DNA of 21,101 nucleotides, from NCBI GenBank assembly GCA_964508295.1, contig CAZDSQ010000031.1, forward strand, positions 1 through 21,101. Reading direction: 5' to 3'. Of this stretch, positions 1 to 7,177 are shown one piece after another; the stretch's first letter is position 1, and each line of letters starts with the position of its first letter. The translations under genes and the position numbers were made by a program. A model generated the notes under the pieces. The model did no database searches. It saw only the letters and a list, made by a program, of their open reading frames with translations, and was not told the origin of the DNA. The DNA is from SIG578 sp964508295 (GTDB lineage Bacteria > Bacillota > Clostridia > Oscillospirales > Ruminococcaceae).

Positions 1-60
1 AAGGTGCTTGCCTAACACGATCACGGACCGTCGGGGACGCCGGTCCCTACAATATTTCAA
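1..60. repeat. GC-rich palindromic intergenic repeat, cut by window edge
   Basis: A GC-rich block sits in otherwise AT-rich non-coding DNA. It contains an inverted repeat, GGACCG (25-30) against CGGTCC (41-46), around a GC-rich loop. Read on the minus strand it starts GTAGGGACCGGCGTCCCC. That resembles the GTAGGG-type dispersed intergenic repeats I associate with Clostridia genomes, but this family assignment is from memory and only one partial copy is visible. Confidence 0.4.
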
Positions 61-188
61 TGAAAATCAACTTAAATTGCAGGGTGTGGTGCGCCTCGCT
101 GCGCTGTTAAAAACGAAATGTTATAAATATCATTTCCTACAGCAAAAAACCTACACTTCTACATAATGAAGGCTTTTGAGCAGTTTGA
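61..188. other. Non-coding spacer downstream of the M20 gene
   Basis: I see no gene here. One weak hairpin is present, with GAAATG (115-120) pairing with CATTTC (131-136) around an AT loop. There is no clear intrinsic terminator for the dipeptidase gene that ends at 189. Confidence 0.5.
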
Positions 189-1535
189 TTATTTTGTCAG
201 GTGCTCATCAAGTCGGGCGATCATTAAGGCAAGGTATTTGACGCCGTCTAAAAGGGCGTCGACCTTTAAGGCTTCGTCGCTCTGATGAGCGTCACCGTGG
301 CCTGCGGGAAGTCCGAGAGCCTTAACGTCCCAAGGGGCGCTGTGGGAAATTGCAAAGGCGTTTTTAAGGCGGCGGGCGTAGGTTCCGCCATAGGTCTTAT
401 ATGGCTGAGCGTCGGGTGCAGAGCAGACCTCGCGGCAGGAGCTTAGGATAATCTCCATAGGCTTGCCGCTCTCGTCCAAAAGGAAGCCCTCGTCGTTTTC
501 GTTTACCTCGGCATCAAAGCCAAGCGAATCTAATGCGGCGGTGAGATTTTCGATAGTCTTTTTGGAGTTGACCTCGTTACCGTAACGAATGTCAAGGGTA
601 AAGAACAGCTTACCGTCCTTAAGTCTAACAATGCCGTTGGCGCAGGTTATGTTACCGAAAACGCCTGTGCTGAAAATATCAAGATTTTCGCCGTAATAAC
701 CCTCGAGTGCCGTTTTAAGAGAAGTCATGATCTCTTTATCGTTTTCGCAAATGGGCATCGAGAGCAGTTTTTCTGCCGCCTTGTGCGCGGCATTTACAGA
801 GCCCTCGGGGTGAGCGGCGTGAGATGTGAGTCCCTCAATAGAAAAAGCTTCACCATTTTTAAGCTCGATTTCAACCTTATCGAGAATAACGTTATAAGCC
901 TTGCCGCCTTCAAATTTAGTAACGTCGCAAAGCGACTTTTTGCTTGTGGCGTTAACTCTCAAAATTCCCTTTTCGCCGACGCTTACTGGGAAATCGCTAT
1001 CGGGAATAATATTTACCTCGGGCATTCTCTCGTTTTTAACAAAGCCTGCAATATCCTGCATTCCCGTTTCCTCGCTGCCGCCTACATAAACGGTGATGCG
1101 GCTTTTAAGCTCTATCCCTGCGGCTTTGAGAGCCTTTAATGCATAAAGCGAGGAGATAACACCAGCCTTATTATCGCTTATTCCTCTGCCGTAAAGAATA
1201 CCGTTTTCCTCGATGGGCTCAAAAGGAGCGGTCTTGACCCAGTCGTCATTTACGGGAACAACGTCTGCGTGGCCGAAAACGCCTATTCCGTCCCCCTCGC
1301 CCTCTATAACTGCGAGAGCGTAACCGTCATCGTGTTTAACCTGCATAGGAATACCGCTGTTATTAAAAAGCTCGGCAGAAGCCACAAGAGCCCTATCCAC
1401 TTCAATTCCAAACGGCAGGTTATCCTCGCCCGCTCTTGAAATCGAGGGATAGCGCACAAGCTCTTTAAGGTCATTTACGATATTATCCCTGTTTTCGTTA
1501 ATATATTTTTCAACACTGCTATACCATTTTTCCAT
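189..1535 (-). CDS. M20 family metallo-dipeptidase (PepV/Sapep-like)
   Basis: This 448-aa cytoplasmic protein belongs to the M20 di-zinc peptidases and is closest in layout to PepV/Sapep dipeptidases, which split dipeptides and some N-terminal residues from short peptides. The metal and catalytic signature is intact: GHAD with H89 and D91, YGRGISD ending at D121, GGSEETG with E155-E156, an Asp in IPDSD (179 or 181), and a late His in the HGDAHQSDE segment near residue 415. Length matches the family. The ATG start follows AGAGGTG at short spacing. It lies 48 bp after nrdR but behind that gene's terminator, so it is either expressed by read-through or from a weak promoter I could not place. The exact substrate (Xaa-His, D-amino acid dipeptides or other) cannot be read from sequence. 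Confidence 0.9.
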   Translation of the reverse strand: MEKWYSSVEKYINENRDNIVNDLKELVRYPSISRAGEDNLPFGIEVDRALVASAELFNNSGIPMQVKHDDGYALAVIEGEGDGIGVFGHADVVPVNDDWVKTAPFEPIEENGILYGRGISDNKAGVISSLYALKALKAAGIELKSRITVYVGGSEETGMQDIAGFVKNERMPEVNIIPDSDFPVSVGEKGILRVNATSKKSLCDVTKFEGGKAYNVILDKVEIELKNGEAFSIEGLTSHAAHPEGSVNAAHKAAEKLLSMPICENDKEIMTSLKTALEGYYGENLDIFSTGVFGNITCANGIVRLKDGKLFFTLDIRYGNEVNSKKTIENLTAALDSLGFDAEVNENDEGFLLDESGKPMEIILSSCREVCSAPDAQPYKTYGGTYARRLKNAFAISHSAPWDVKALGLPAGHGDAHQSDEALKVDALLDGVKYLALMIARLDEHLTK

Positions 1536-1552
1536 AAGGCACCTCTTATACC

Positions 1553-1578
1553 AAAAAAGCCTCCTTTTTAGGAGGCTT
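1553..1578 (-). terminator. Intrinsic terminator after nrdR
   Basis: On the minus strand, a 9-bp stem (AAGCCTCCT with AGGAGGCTT, 1557-1565 and 1570-1578) with a 4-nt loop is followed by a T run (1553-1558). It lies just after the nrdR stop codon and before the dipeptidase start. The A-rich other flank could also make it work in reverse. Confidence 0.85.
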
Positions 1579-1583
1579 ATATT

Positions 1584-2039
1584 TTATTTATCCTTTATCA
1601 TTGTTTTAAGCTCGTCCATAAATGCGCTGATATCACCAAACTGGCGGTAGACCGAAGCAAAGCGAACGTAAGCAACCTCGTCGATAGGCTTTAAGTACTT
1701 CATAACAAGCTCGCCGATTCGATAAGAGGTAACCTCTCTCTGAAGCGAGTTAGAAAGCTCGGCCTCAATATTATCGACCATTTTAACAATCTCTTCAATA
1801 GCAACGGGGCGCTTTTCGCAGGAGCGCAGAATACCACGAGTCAGCTTATCTCTATCAAACGCCTCACGCGACTTATCCTTTTTAACGACCATAATGGGAA
1901 CGGTTTCGATAACCTCATAGGTCGTAAAACGGCAGTTGCATTTAAGGCATTCTCTTCTGCGGCGGATCTTCTCATTTTCATCTGTGGGTCTTGAGTCAAC
2001 AACACGGCTTTCACCGTATCCGCAAAATGGGCATTTCAT
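1584..2039 (-). CDS. nrdR: Transcriptional repressor NrdR
   Basis: NrdR represses ribonucleotide reductase genes in response to dATP/ATP bound by its ATP-cone domain. The 151-aa length is typical. The N-terminal zinc ribbon has C3-x2-C6 and C31-x2-C34, with the RRRRE stretch between them that is characteristic of the family. The ATP cone follows from about residue 49 to 139 (VVKKDKSREAFDRDKL onward). The ATG follows GGGAGGAAATGCT, a strong ribosome site. No ribonucleotide reductase gene is in view, so targets lie elsewhere. The gene has its own near-consensus promoter and a terminator, so it looks like a single-gene unit. Confidence 0.97.
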   Translation of the reverse strand: MKCPFCGYGESRVVDSRPTDENEKIRRRRECLKCNCRFTTYEVIETVPIMVVKKDKSREAFDRDKLTRGILRSCEKRPVAIEEIVKMVDNIEAELSNSLQREVTSYRIGELVMKYLKPIDEVAYVRFASVYRQFGDISAFMDELKTMIKDK

Positions 2040-2069
2040 AGCATTTCCTCCCGATGTCCCTTTTTTTAT

Positions 2070-2098
2070 ATTTTACCAAAAAATTACCATTATGTAAA
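2070..2098 (-). promoter_or_regulatory. Sigma-A promoter of nrdR
   Basis: Minus-strand TTTACA (2093-2098), 17-nt spacer, TAAAAT (2070-2075). Each box differs from consensus by one base. It is placed 31 nt before the nrdR start, right after the end of the upstream gene. Confidence 0.75.
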
Positions 2099-2100
2099 GA

Positions 2101-2886
2101 CTATTTTTTATTTTCAAACCTCTCAAGATAATGCATACTCTCTATAAGCTCGCTCGACTCGCCGTAGTTTGTGCGATAGACCTCAACAATAGAGTCACCC
2201 TTAAACCCTACCGAACCAAGCGCTCTGTAGACCTCACTGAAATCGAGCTTTCCTTTTCCTGCTAAAAGGCAGTCGTGAGCCTCGTCGTAATCGTTTGCGT
2301 GAAGGTGTATGAGCGCCTCGCCCATAGCCTCGGCATACTCGTGATAGTCGGTGCCGGCCCGCCTTGCCTGCTTTAAGTCAAGCACAAAGGCAACCTCGTC
2401 TTTAAGCTCTGAGCGCATCTTTTTAAGAAACTGCACGTCGCCGCTCCTGCAGTAGCAGACATTTTCCTGCGCAAGAGTTACGCCCTGCGCCTTTGCGGCG
2501 CTATAGAGGCAGTGATAGCGGTCAAAATAACGGTCGTCATGGTTTGTTCTGTCTGCTCTGTCGCCGTGCAGCACCAAAATCTTTGCGCCGAGGGCATTGC
2601 AGGCCTCAAAATAGCTTTTGTAAAGCTCGAGCCCATCAGAGAAGCGGCGCTCGTAATCCGAAAAGAGCATAAACGGCTCAAAGGCACTGCTGAAGGGATG
2701 CACCGACACAACTCGGGTACCGTTATCCTTGACGCAGGCGCAAATTTCCTTAAAAATCTCGCCCTTTATCTCGCAGGCGGAGTTAAAGAATATCTCGATA
2801 TTGGAAACGCCGTTTTCGCAAAGGAATTTGACGGCGTTTTCGCTTATTTCAGGGTAAAAGCAGGCGGTTGATATTCCGACAGACAC
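2101..2886 (-). CDS. Sugar phosphate isomerase/epimerase-like TIM-barrel protein
   Basis: This 261-aa protein looks like the xylose isomerase-like TIM-barrel superfamily (AP_endonuc_2), which holds sugar epimerases, IolE/IolI-type enzymes and endonuclease IV relatives. Likely metal and active-site residues sit at the strand ends: E31, H63, H107 (LVLHG), E141 (AQENV), D170 (VLDLKQA), H195/H197 (LIHLHAND) and E235 (IVEVYR). There is no signal peptide, so it should be cytoplasmic. The start is GTG at 2886 with GGAAG 5 nt upstream. It begins 24 bp after metK and is probably co-transcribed with it under SAM control. The substrate is unknown. The metK linkage need not mean a role in SAM metabolism. 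The absence of extra Cys/His metal ligands argues against endonuclease IV. Confidence 0.8.
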   Translation of the reverse strand: MSVGISTACFYPEISENAVKFLCENGVSNIEIFFNSACEIKGEIFKEICACVKDNGTRVVSVHPFSSAFEPFMLFSDYERRFSDGLELYKSYFEACNALGAKILVLHGDRADRTNHDDRYFDRYHCLYSAAKAQGVTLAQENVCYCRSGDVQFLKKMRSELKDEVAFVLDLKQARRAGTDYHEYAEAMGEALIHLHANDYDEAHDCLLAGKGKLDFSEVYRALGSVGFKGDSIVEVYRTNYGESSELIESMHYLERFENKK

Positions 2887-2910
2887 AAAATCTTCCTTTC
2901 GGGGTGGCGG

Positions 2911-4098
2911 TTAGTTTAAGCCGAGTGCGGCTTTAAGCTCGGCTACCTTATCAGTCTTTTCCCAGCTGACGCCGAGTTCTTCCCTGCCCATATGGCCGTA
3001 AGCGGCAAGCTTTTTATAGATGGGGCGGCGCAGACCGAGATTTTTGATGATAACAGAGGGGCGCAGGTCGAATACCTTTTTAACAGCCTCCTCGATTTTA
3101 TCGTCGGCAATCTTGCCCGTACCAAAGGTGTCGACCATTACAGAAACGGGGCTTGCAACTCCGATTGCATAGGCAAGCTCTATCTCACACTTATCGGCTA
3201 TACCTGCGGCAACGATATTTTTAGCAACATATCTTGCGGCATAAGCGGCAGAGCGGTCAACCTTTGTAGGATCCTTGCCAGAGAAGGCGCCGCCGCCGTG
3301 ACGGGAATAGCCGCCGTATGTGTCGACGATTATCTTTCTTCCCGTAAGTCCCGTATCGCCCTGAGGGCCGCCGACAACAAATCTGCCTGTGGGGTTAACG
3401 TAAAGCTTGGTCTCATCTGACATAAGTTCTGCAGGGATAACGGGCTTTATAACATATTCTATGATGTCCTCGCGGATTTTTTGCATTGAAACATCCTCGC
3501 TATGCTGAGAGGAAACAACGATAGTATCAACAAAAACAGGCTTGTCATTCTCGTACTTTACGGTTACTTGGGTTTTTCCATCGGGTCTGAGGTAAGGCAG
3601 AGTGCCGTTTTTGCGCACCTCGGTAAGCCTCTTTGCAAGCTTGTGAGAAAGCGAAACAGGCATAGGCATAAGCTCGGCAGTTTCATTGCAGGCAAAGCCG
3701 AACATCATTCCCTGGTCGCCCGCTCCGTTCTGCTCGTCGCTCTCACCGCTCTCCTTTTTTTCAAGGCTGTTGTCAACGCCGAGCGCAATGTCGGCAGACT
3801 GCTTGTCTATACTGCTAAGAACAGCGCAGGTGTTGCAGTCAAAGCCGTAGGCGGCATTATCGTAGCCTATCTCTCTTATTGTTTCTCTTGCGATGGCGGG
3901 AATGTCAATATTTGCCGAAGTTGTAATCTCGCCCATTACCATAACCATACCCGTTGTAGCGGTGGTTTCGCAGGCAACTCTTGCGTTCTCATCCTGCTCC
4001 AAGATAGCATCTAAAACGGCATCGGAGATCTGGTCACAAATTTTATCGGGATGACCCTCCGTTACAGACTCGGATGTAAACAAATGAATTTTACTCAT
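2911..4098 (-). CDS. metK: S-adenosylmethionine synthetase MetK
   Basis: MetK makes S-adenosylmethionine from methionine and ATP in the cytoplasm, usually as a tetramer. The 395-aa length is standard. Diagnostic segments are present in order: the GHPDK ATP-binding motif at residues 15-19, GAGDQGMMFG near 125-134, the GGGAFSGKDPTKVDRS loop near 265-280, and the family C-terminal region. The ATG at 4098 follows AGGAG with 7-nt spacing. The gene is preceded by a promoter, SAM-I aptamer and terminator, so transcription should fall when SAM is abundant. The TIM-barrel gene downstream is likely in the same transcript. No frameshift or missing residue is seen. Confidence 0.98.
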   Translation of the reverse strand: MSKIHLFTSESVTEGHPDKICDQISDAVLDAILEQDENARVACETTATTGMVMVMGEITTSANIDIPAIARETIREIGYDNAAYGFDCNTCAVLSSIDKQSADIALGVDNSLEKKESGESDEQNGAGDQGMMFGFACNETAELMPMPVSLSHKLAKRLTEVRKNGTLPYLRPDGKTQVTVKYENDKPVFVDTIVVSSQHSEDVSMQKIREDIIEYVIKPVIPAELMSDETKLYVNPTGRFVVGGPQGDTGLTGRKIIVDTYGGYSRHGGGAFSGKDPTKVDRSAAYAARYVAKNIVAAGIADKCEIELAYAIGVASPVSVMVDTFGTGKIADDKIEEAVKKVFDLRPSVIIKNLGLRRPIYKKLAAYGHMGREELGVSWEKTDKVAELKAALGLN

Positions 4099-4115
4099 AT
4101 TTTTTCTCCTAACAT

Positions 4116-4145
4116 AAAAGTAAGCGCCGAGGAAAACCGCGGCGC
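4116..4145 (-). terminator. Expression-platform terminator of the metK SAM riboswitch
   Basis: On the minus strand GCGCCGCGG (4137-4145) pairs with CCTCGGCGC (4124-4132) around TTTT with one mismatch. It is followed by a T-rich tract, TTACTTTT (4116-4123). It lies between the SAM-I aptamer and the metK ribosome site, as expected for an OFF switch. Confidence 0.88.
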
Positions 4146-4158
4146 CATTTATATGCTC

Positions 4159-4250
4159 CTCATCTGCCGGTTTTTTCCGCAGGATTTGGCACCTTGCAAT
4201 GCAGGTTGCCGGACTTCACAGGGCCTGTCCCTCAGTCGCTCTTGATAAGG
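4159..4250 (-). ncRNA. SAM-I (S-box) riboswitch controlling metK
   Basis: The minus strand carries the S-box signature: CTTATCAAGAGCGACTGAGG, then GGCCCTGTGAAGTCCGGCAA, then a variable hairpin, then AAGGTGCCAAATCCTGC and the last hairpin. P1 forms between CTTATC (4244-4249) and GATGAG (4159-4164). These are the conserved kink-turn and core elements of SAM-I aptamers. It is followed by a terminator and then metK, the classic gene target. Bound SAM should favour termination. Confidence 0.96.
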
Positions 4251-4268
4251 TAAATATTCTTTTTTATA

Positions 4269-4297
4269 ATTATAGTATATTCGACATAACTTGTCAA
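4269..4297 (-). promoter_or_regulatory. Consensus sigma-A promoter for SAM riboswitch-metK
   Basis: Minus-strand TTGACA (4292-4297), 17-nt spacer, TATAAT (4269-4274). The match to consensus is perfect. Transcription should start near 4262, about 12 nt before the aptamer P1. The -35 box overlaps the stop codon of ribU. Confidence 0.93.
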
Positions 4298-4884
4298 GAT
4301 ATCTTGCTCTTTAATATGGGAGAAATCTTTTTGTATATCACAAAGCAAATTATGGAAACCAATATACCCTTTGCAACGGTAAAGGGCAGGTTAAAGATCA
4401 AAAGCGACTTAAATATGCTGTCTACCGACGGCAAGATAGCCTGATACATCGAAAGGATGACCTGCTCGGGAATCAATATCTGATAGTAAATGGGATATGT
4501 AATAAACAGATTTATAAAAACGCAGGCAACGCCCATAACTACAGCGCCTGTCAGCGAGCCAAGTAATGCGCCCTTGCGGTTTTTTATCTTCTTATAGACA
4601 AGTCCTGCAGGCACTACAAAGAAAACGCCCATTAAAAAGTTTGCTATTTCGCCTACCCCTGCGGTGTTGGTAATAAAAAGGTGCAGAAAATTTTTCACAA
4701 AGCAGACGGCTACGGCATACAAAGGTCCGTAAGCAAACGAGGCTATAAGGGCGGGAAGCTCGGAAAAATCCAGCTTTATAAAGGACGGCATAATGGGAAG
4801 TGAAATCTCAATCGCCATCAAAACAAATCCGACAGCGCCAAGCAGTGCCGATGCGGTTAGGGCATATAATTTTTTATTTTTCAT
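4294..4884 (-). CDS. ribU: ECF transporter riboflavin-binding S component RibU
   Basis: RibU is the substrate-binding membrane subunit of an energy-coupling-factor importer for riboflavin. It works with a shared EcfT-EcfA module, not present here. The 196-aa protein has about six hydrophobic helices and RibU hallmark segments: KLDFSELPALI (37-47) with YGP after it, VKNFLH (63-68), GEIANF (78-83), and FNLPFTVAKG near the C-terminus. The FMN riboswitch directly upstream independently supports riboflavin or FMN as the ligand. The ATG at 4884 has GGAGG 8 nt upstream. An earlier out-of-frame ATG at 4891 opens only a 5-codon peptide. There is no terminator between this gene and metK, so read-through would enter the SAM riboswitch. 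Confidence 0.93.
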   Translation of the reverse strand: MKNKKLYALTASALLGAVGFVLMAIEISLPIMPSFIKLDFSELPALIASFAYGPLYAVAVCFVKNFLHLFITNTAGVGEIANFLMGVFFVVPAGLVYKKIKNRKGALLGSLTGAVVMGVACVFINLFITYPIYYQILIPEQVILSMYQAILPSVDSIFKSLLIFNLPFTVAKGILVSIICFVIYKKISPILKSKIS

Positions 4885-4901
4885 TTTTCATTCCTCCAAA
4901 C

Positions 4902-4930
4902 AAAAAGCCCCCGACAAATCCGTCGGGGGC
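4902..4930 (-). terminator. Expression-platform terminator of the FMN riboswitch
   Basis: On the minus strand GCCCCCGAC (4922-4930) pairs with GTCGGGGGC (4907-4915) around a 6-nt loop. TTTTT (4902-4906) follows. It lies between the aptamer and the ribU ribosome site, so FMN binding should terminate transcription before ribU. Confidence 0.9.
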
Positions 4931-4945
4931 GCAGCTTCTTTACAA

Positions 4946-5079
4946 TAATACCGTTATCTCTTCCGGACTGTACCGTCGGTTATGGATTCGCACCATATCT
5001 TGCTTTCGCTCACGGACTTATTGCCTTCTCTAGCACATCACCGTCGGTGGAGAATTTCGCTCCGCCCCTAACTGTATTA
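4946..5079 (-). ncRNA. FMN (RFN) riboswitch controlling ribU
   Basis: The minus strand shows the RFN signature in order: GGGGCGGAGCGAAATTCTCC, ACCGACGGT, AGTCCGTGAGC, TATGGTGCGAATCCATAACC and GACGGTACAGTCCGGA, closed by P1 (TAATAC 5074-5079 with GTATTA 4946-4951). These are the conserved FMN aptamer elements. The terminator and a riboflavin transporter gene follow it. Confidence 0.96.
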
Positions 5080-5086
5080 CAAACAA

Positions 5087-5115
5087 ATTATATAACTTTG
5101 CTTTTCTGTTGTCAA
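5087..5115 (-). promoter_or_regulatory. Consensus sigma-A promoter for FMN riboswitch-ribU
   Basis: Minus-strand TTGACA (5110-5115), 17-nt spacer, TATAAT (5087-5092). The match is perfect. The start would be near 5080, exactly at the first base of the aptamer P1. The -35 box begins 6 bp after the spoVG stop codon. Confidence 0.93.
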
Positions 5116-5121
5116 CAGCTT

Positions 5122-5412
5122 TTATATCTGATTGGGAATATTCTGCTGATGATTTTCATCGAGCGCCATATAATACTGGTCCAAGATCGCCTTTTCCATA
5201 TAGTCCCTTGCCTCTTTGGTTATGGGGTGGACAACGTCTCTGAAATTGCCGCCGTCCTCTTTTCTGCTGGGCATTGCAACAAAAACCCTCTGCGGCCCCT
5301 CGATTACCTTAATATCGTGCACGGCAAAATCGTCATCAATGGTTACCGACACGAGTGCCTTCATTCTGCCCTCATCATAAAGTCTTCTGATTTTAATTTG
5401 ACTGATGTTCAC
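5122..5412 (-). CDS. spoVG: SpoVG, RNA/DNA-binding regulatory protein
   Basis: SpoVG is a small nucleic-acid-binding regulator of Firmicutes, first known for its role in sporulation septation and later for wide effects on gene expression. The 96-aa length and the sequence are typical: MNISQIKIRRL, then DGR-type MKALVSVTID, FAVHDIKVIEGPQRVFVAMPSRK split by the conserved VFVAMPS core, and FRDVVHPI. The start is GTG at 5412 with AAGGGG about 10 nt upstream. An ATG at 5420 is out of frame and stops after three codons. The gene is divergent from murC. Its leader holds a perfect 15-nt inverted repeat and its upstream DNA is strongly A+T-rich. Confidence 0.95.
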   Translation of the reverse strand: MNISQIKIRRLYDEGRMKALVSVTIDDDFAVHDIKVIEGPQRVFVAMPSRKEDGGNFRDVVHPITKEARDYMEKAILDQYYMALDENHQQNIPNQI

Positions 5413-5439
5413 GTCTTCATTTCCCCTTCAGGTTGAGTT

Positions 5440-5454
5440 TCGGCACTGTGCCGA
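5440..5454 (-). promoter_or_regulatory. Perfect 15-nt inverted repeat in the spoVG leader
   Basis: TCGGCAC-T-GTGCCGA reads as a perfect palindrome around one base, 27 nt before the spoVG GTG. It has no T run, so it is not a terminator. It could be an operator for a dimeric protein or a short mRNA hairpin near the ribosome site. No known operator was recognised. Confidence 0.45.
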
Positions 5455-5494
5455 TGACTTTAGTATCGTATTTTTAAAAAAGTTTATTCATTTT

Positions 5495-5531
5495 TTTATT
5501 TTTTTTGCAATAAGTGTTTATTTTTTTTGCA
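5495..5531. repeat. Two identical 15-nt A/T-rich direct repeats between spoVG and murC
   Basis: TTTATTTTTTTTGCA occurs at 5495-5509 and again at 5517-5531, 22 bp start to start, about two helical turns. A partial third TTTATT lies at 5483-5488. The pair overlaps the putative murC -35 region and lies upstream of spoVG, so it could be a shared upstream element or a binding site for a regulator that reads A/T tracts. Confidence 0.5.
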
Positions 5532-5545
5532 TTTAGCAATATAAT
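5517..5545 (+). promoter_or_regulatory. Probable murC promoter
   Basis: A perfect TATAAT (5540-5545) lies 51 nt before the murC start. The box 17 nt upstream (TTTATT) is weak, so activation may depend on the A/T-rich upstream DNA or a regulator. Confidence 0.55.
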
Positions 5546-5596
5546 AGTAAGTAACATAAATGAAATTAACCTACCAAAATGACGGAGGGTTTTACA

Positions 5597-6970
5597 TTGA
5601 CTATTGATTACAATATCCTTGAAGGAAAAAAGCATATTCATTTTATCGGCATCGGCGGAAGCGGAATGTACCCTTTGGCGCAAATTCTTTTTGCAAAGGG
5701 CTACAATTTAAGCGGCTCGGACAACAACACCGGTGACACCCTTAATGCAGTTATAAATATGGGCATTCCGGTTACCCTTGGACACAAGGCCGAAAACGTT
5801 GAGGGAGCTGACCTTATAGTTCACTCCGCCGCGATAATGAAAGATAATCCCGAGCTTTTAGCGGCTAAGGAAAAGGGTATCCCCACCATTGAGCGTTCAA
5901 TTCTCCTCGGCATCGTTACAAGCTGGTACGACAACGCGGTTTGCATCTGCGGAACTCACGGAAAGACGACAGCTTCTTCAATGCTCACACAGATCTATAT
6001 GCAGTCTGGATTTGACCCCACTACCGTTATCGGCGGAAAGCTTGAGCTTATCGGCGGCAGCGGAAGGGTTGGAGAAAGCGAAAATATGGTCTGCGAGGCC
6101 TGCGAGTATGTCGATACCTTTTTAAAGCTCTCGCCCGATATTGCAGTCATCCTCAACATTGACGAGGACCATATGGAATATTTCAAGACCCTTGACAATC
6201 TTATTGCCTCTTTCAGAAAGTTTTCCGAGATGGCAACCAAGATGCTTATCGTAAACGGCGACGATGCTAATTCTCTCAAAGCTGTAGAAGGTATTGACAA
6301 GAAAACCGTTACTTTCGGTCTTAACGAGAAAAACGATTATTACGCCAAAAATATTAAGAGTGAGGTCTGCCACAAGACCCACAGTCTGCTTACAAAGTTT
6401 GATTTGTTTGCAAAGGGTACTCTGCTCGGTGAGATCACAATAAAGATCCCCGGCAAGCACAATGTTTACAACGCGCTTGCCGCCTGCGCCTCCGCGCTTG
6501 AAACGGGAGTTAGCTTTGATGCTCTTGCTGCAGCCCTTTTTGAATTCAAGAGCGCCGCGAGAAGATTTGACGTTTTGGGAATAAGAAACGGAGTTACGAT
6601 AGCTGATGACTACGCACACCACCCCGCTGAGCTTGAGGCAACCTTAAAAGCGGCATTGTCCCTTGGCTTTAACAAGGTCTGGGCAGTTTTCCAGCCATTT
6701 ACCTTTTCGAGAACCGCAATGCTGCTTGACGATTTTGCTAAGGTCCTCTCGCTTGCTGACCGCGTTGTCTTAACTCCAATTATGGGTTCAAGAGAGATAA
6801 ACACCTATGGCATCGATTCAAAACACCTGCAGGATAAGCTTGAAAACTGTGTTCTTCTTGAAACCTTTGAGGAAGTTGCAGAATTTATAAAACAAAACGC
6901 CGAAAAGGACGATCTTGTTATAACACTCGGCTGCGGCGACATCTACAAGGCTGCAAAAATGATGCTATAA
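5597..6970 (+). CDS. murC: UDP-N-acetylmuramate--L-alanine ligase MurC
   Basis: MurC joins L-alanine to UDP-MurNAc with ATP, the first peptide step of cytoplasmic peptidoglycan precursor synthesis. The protein has the N-terminal nucleotide-sugar motif HFIGIGGSGM (residues 15-24), the ATP-binding GTHGKTT loop (119-125), EACEY, and the NIDEDHMEYF segment shared by Mur ligases. I chose TTG at 5597 because GGAGGG (5584-5589) sits 7 nt before it; the in-frame ATG at 5579 lies upstream of that ribosome site and has none of its own. This gives 457 aa, typical for MurC. It stands alone on the plus strand, divergent from spoVG, and ends at a strong terminator. Confidence 0.96.
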   Translation: MTIDYNILEGKKHIHFIGIGGSGMYPLAQILFAKGYNLSGSDNNTGDTLNAVINMGIPVTLGHKAENVEGADLIVHSAAIMKDNPELLAAKEKGIPTIERSILLGIVTSWYDNAVCICGTHGKTTASSMLTQIYMQSGFDPTTVIGGKLELIGGSGRVGESENMVCEACEYVDTFLKLSPDIAVILNIDEDHMEYFKTLDNLIASFRKFSEMATKMLIVNGDDANSLKAVEGIDKKTVTFGLNEKNDYYAKNIKSEVCHKTHSLLTKFDLFAKGTLLGEITIKIPGKHNVYNALAACASALETGVSFDALAAALFEFKSAARRFDVLGIRNGVTIADDYAHHPAELEATLKAALSLGFNKVWAVFQPFTFSRTAMLLDDFAKVLSLADRVVLTPIMGSREINTYGIDSKHLQDKLENCVLLETFEEVAEFIKQNAEKDDLVITLGCGDIYKAAKMML

Positions 6971-6974
6971 TCCA

Positions 6975-7002
6975 AAAAAGCCTCTTTTACAGAGGCTTTT
7001 TT
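6975..7002 (+). terminator. Intrinsic terminator after murC
   Basis: GCCTCT (6980-6985) pairs with AGAGGC (6991-6996) around a 5-nt loop, flanked by an A run before and a T run after. It lies directly after the murC stop and could act in both directions. Confidence 0.88.
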
Positions 7003-7142
7003 GCTTATTTTTTACGACTGGTTTTTACAAAAAAACATTAAAATCTTACAACTGACCAACAGGTTATAAGTTAAAAACAATATATCTAACTTTTTTCGAT
7101 TGTGCAGTTTTAACAAAAATTATTCACTATGCTTTTTAGATA
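7003..7142. other. AT-rich intergenic spacer
   Basis: Nothing beyond AT-rich sequence and a trivial ACC-AACA-GGT mini-hairpin was seen between the murC terminator and the next promoter. Confidence 0.5.
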
Positions 7143-7171
7143 TTGACATTCTTTTAGAATTCTGTTAAAAT
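7143..7171 (+). promoter_or_regulatory. Strong sigma-A promoter upstream of the zinc-ribbon gene
   Basis: TTGACA (7143-7148), 17-nt spacer, TAAAAT (7166-7171). Start expected near 7178, which leaves an unusually long leader of about 220 nt before the coding region. Confidence 0.85.
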
Positions 7172-7177
7172 GCTAAT

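Noticed and set aside
4051..4245. Plus-strand frames through the metK leader
   Set aside because: They cover the SAM-I aptamer and terminator, which explain this DNA on the other strand.
4877..4891. Short upstream peptide ahead of ribU from ATG 4891
   Set aside because: Only five codons and overlapping the ribU start; most likely chance, with the ribosome site better spaced for ATG 4884.
5579..5596. Upstream in-frame ATG start for murC
   Set aside because: The ribosome site GGAGGG lies downstream of this ATG and is correctly spaced for the TTG at 5597; nothing suitable precedes the ATG.
5474..5683. Minus-strand frame of 69 codons over the spoVG-murC gap
   Set aside because: It overlaps the murC start and the A/T repeats, with K/N-rich low-complexity translation and no ribosome site.
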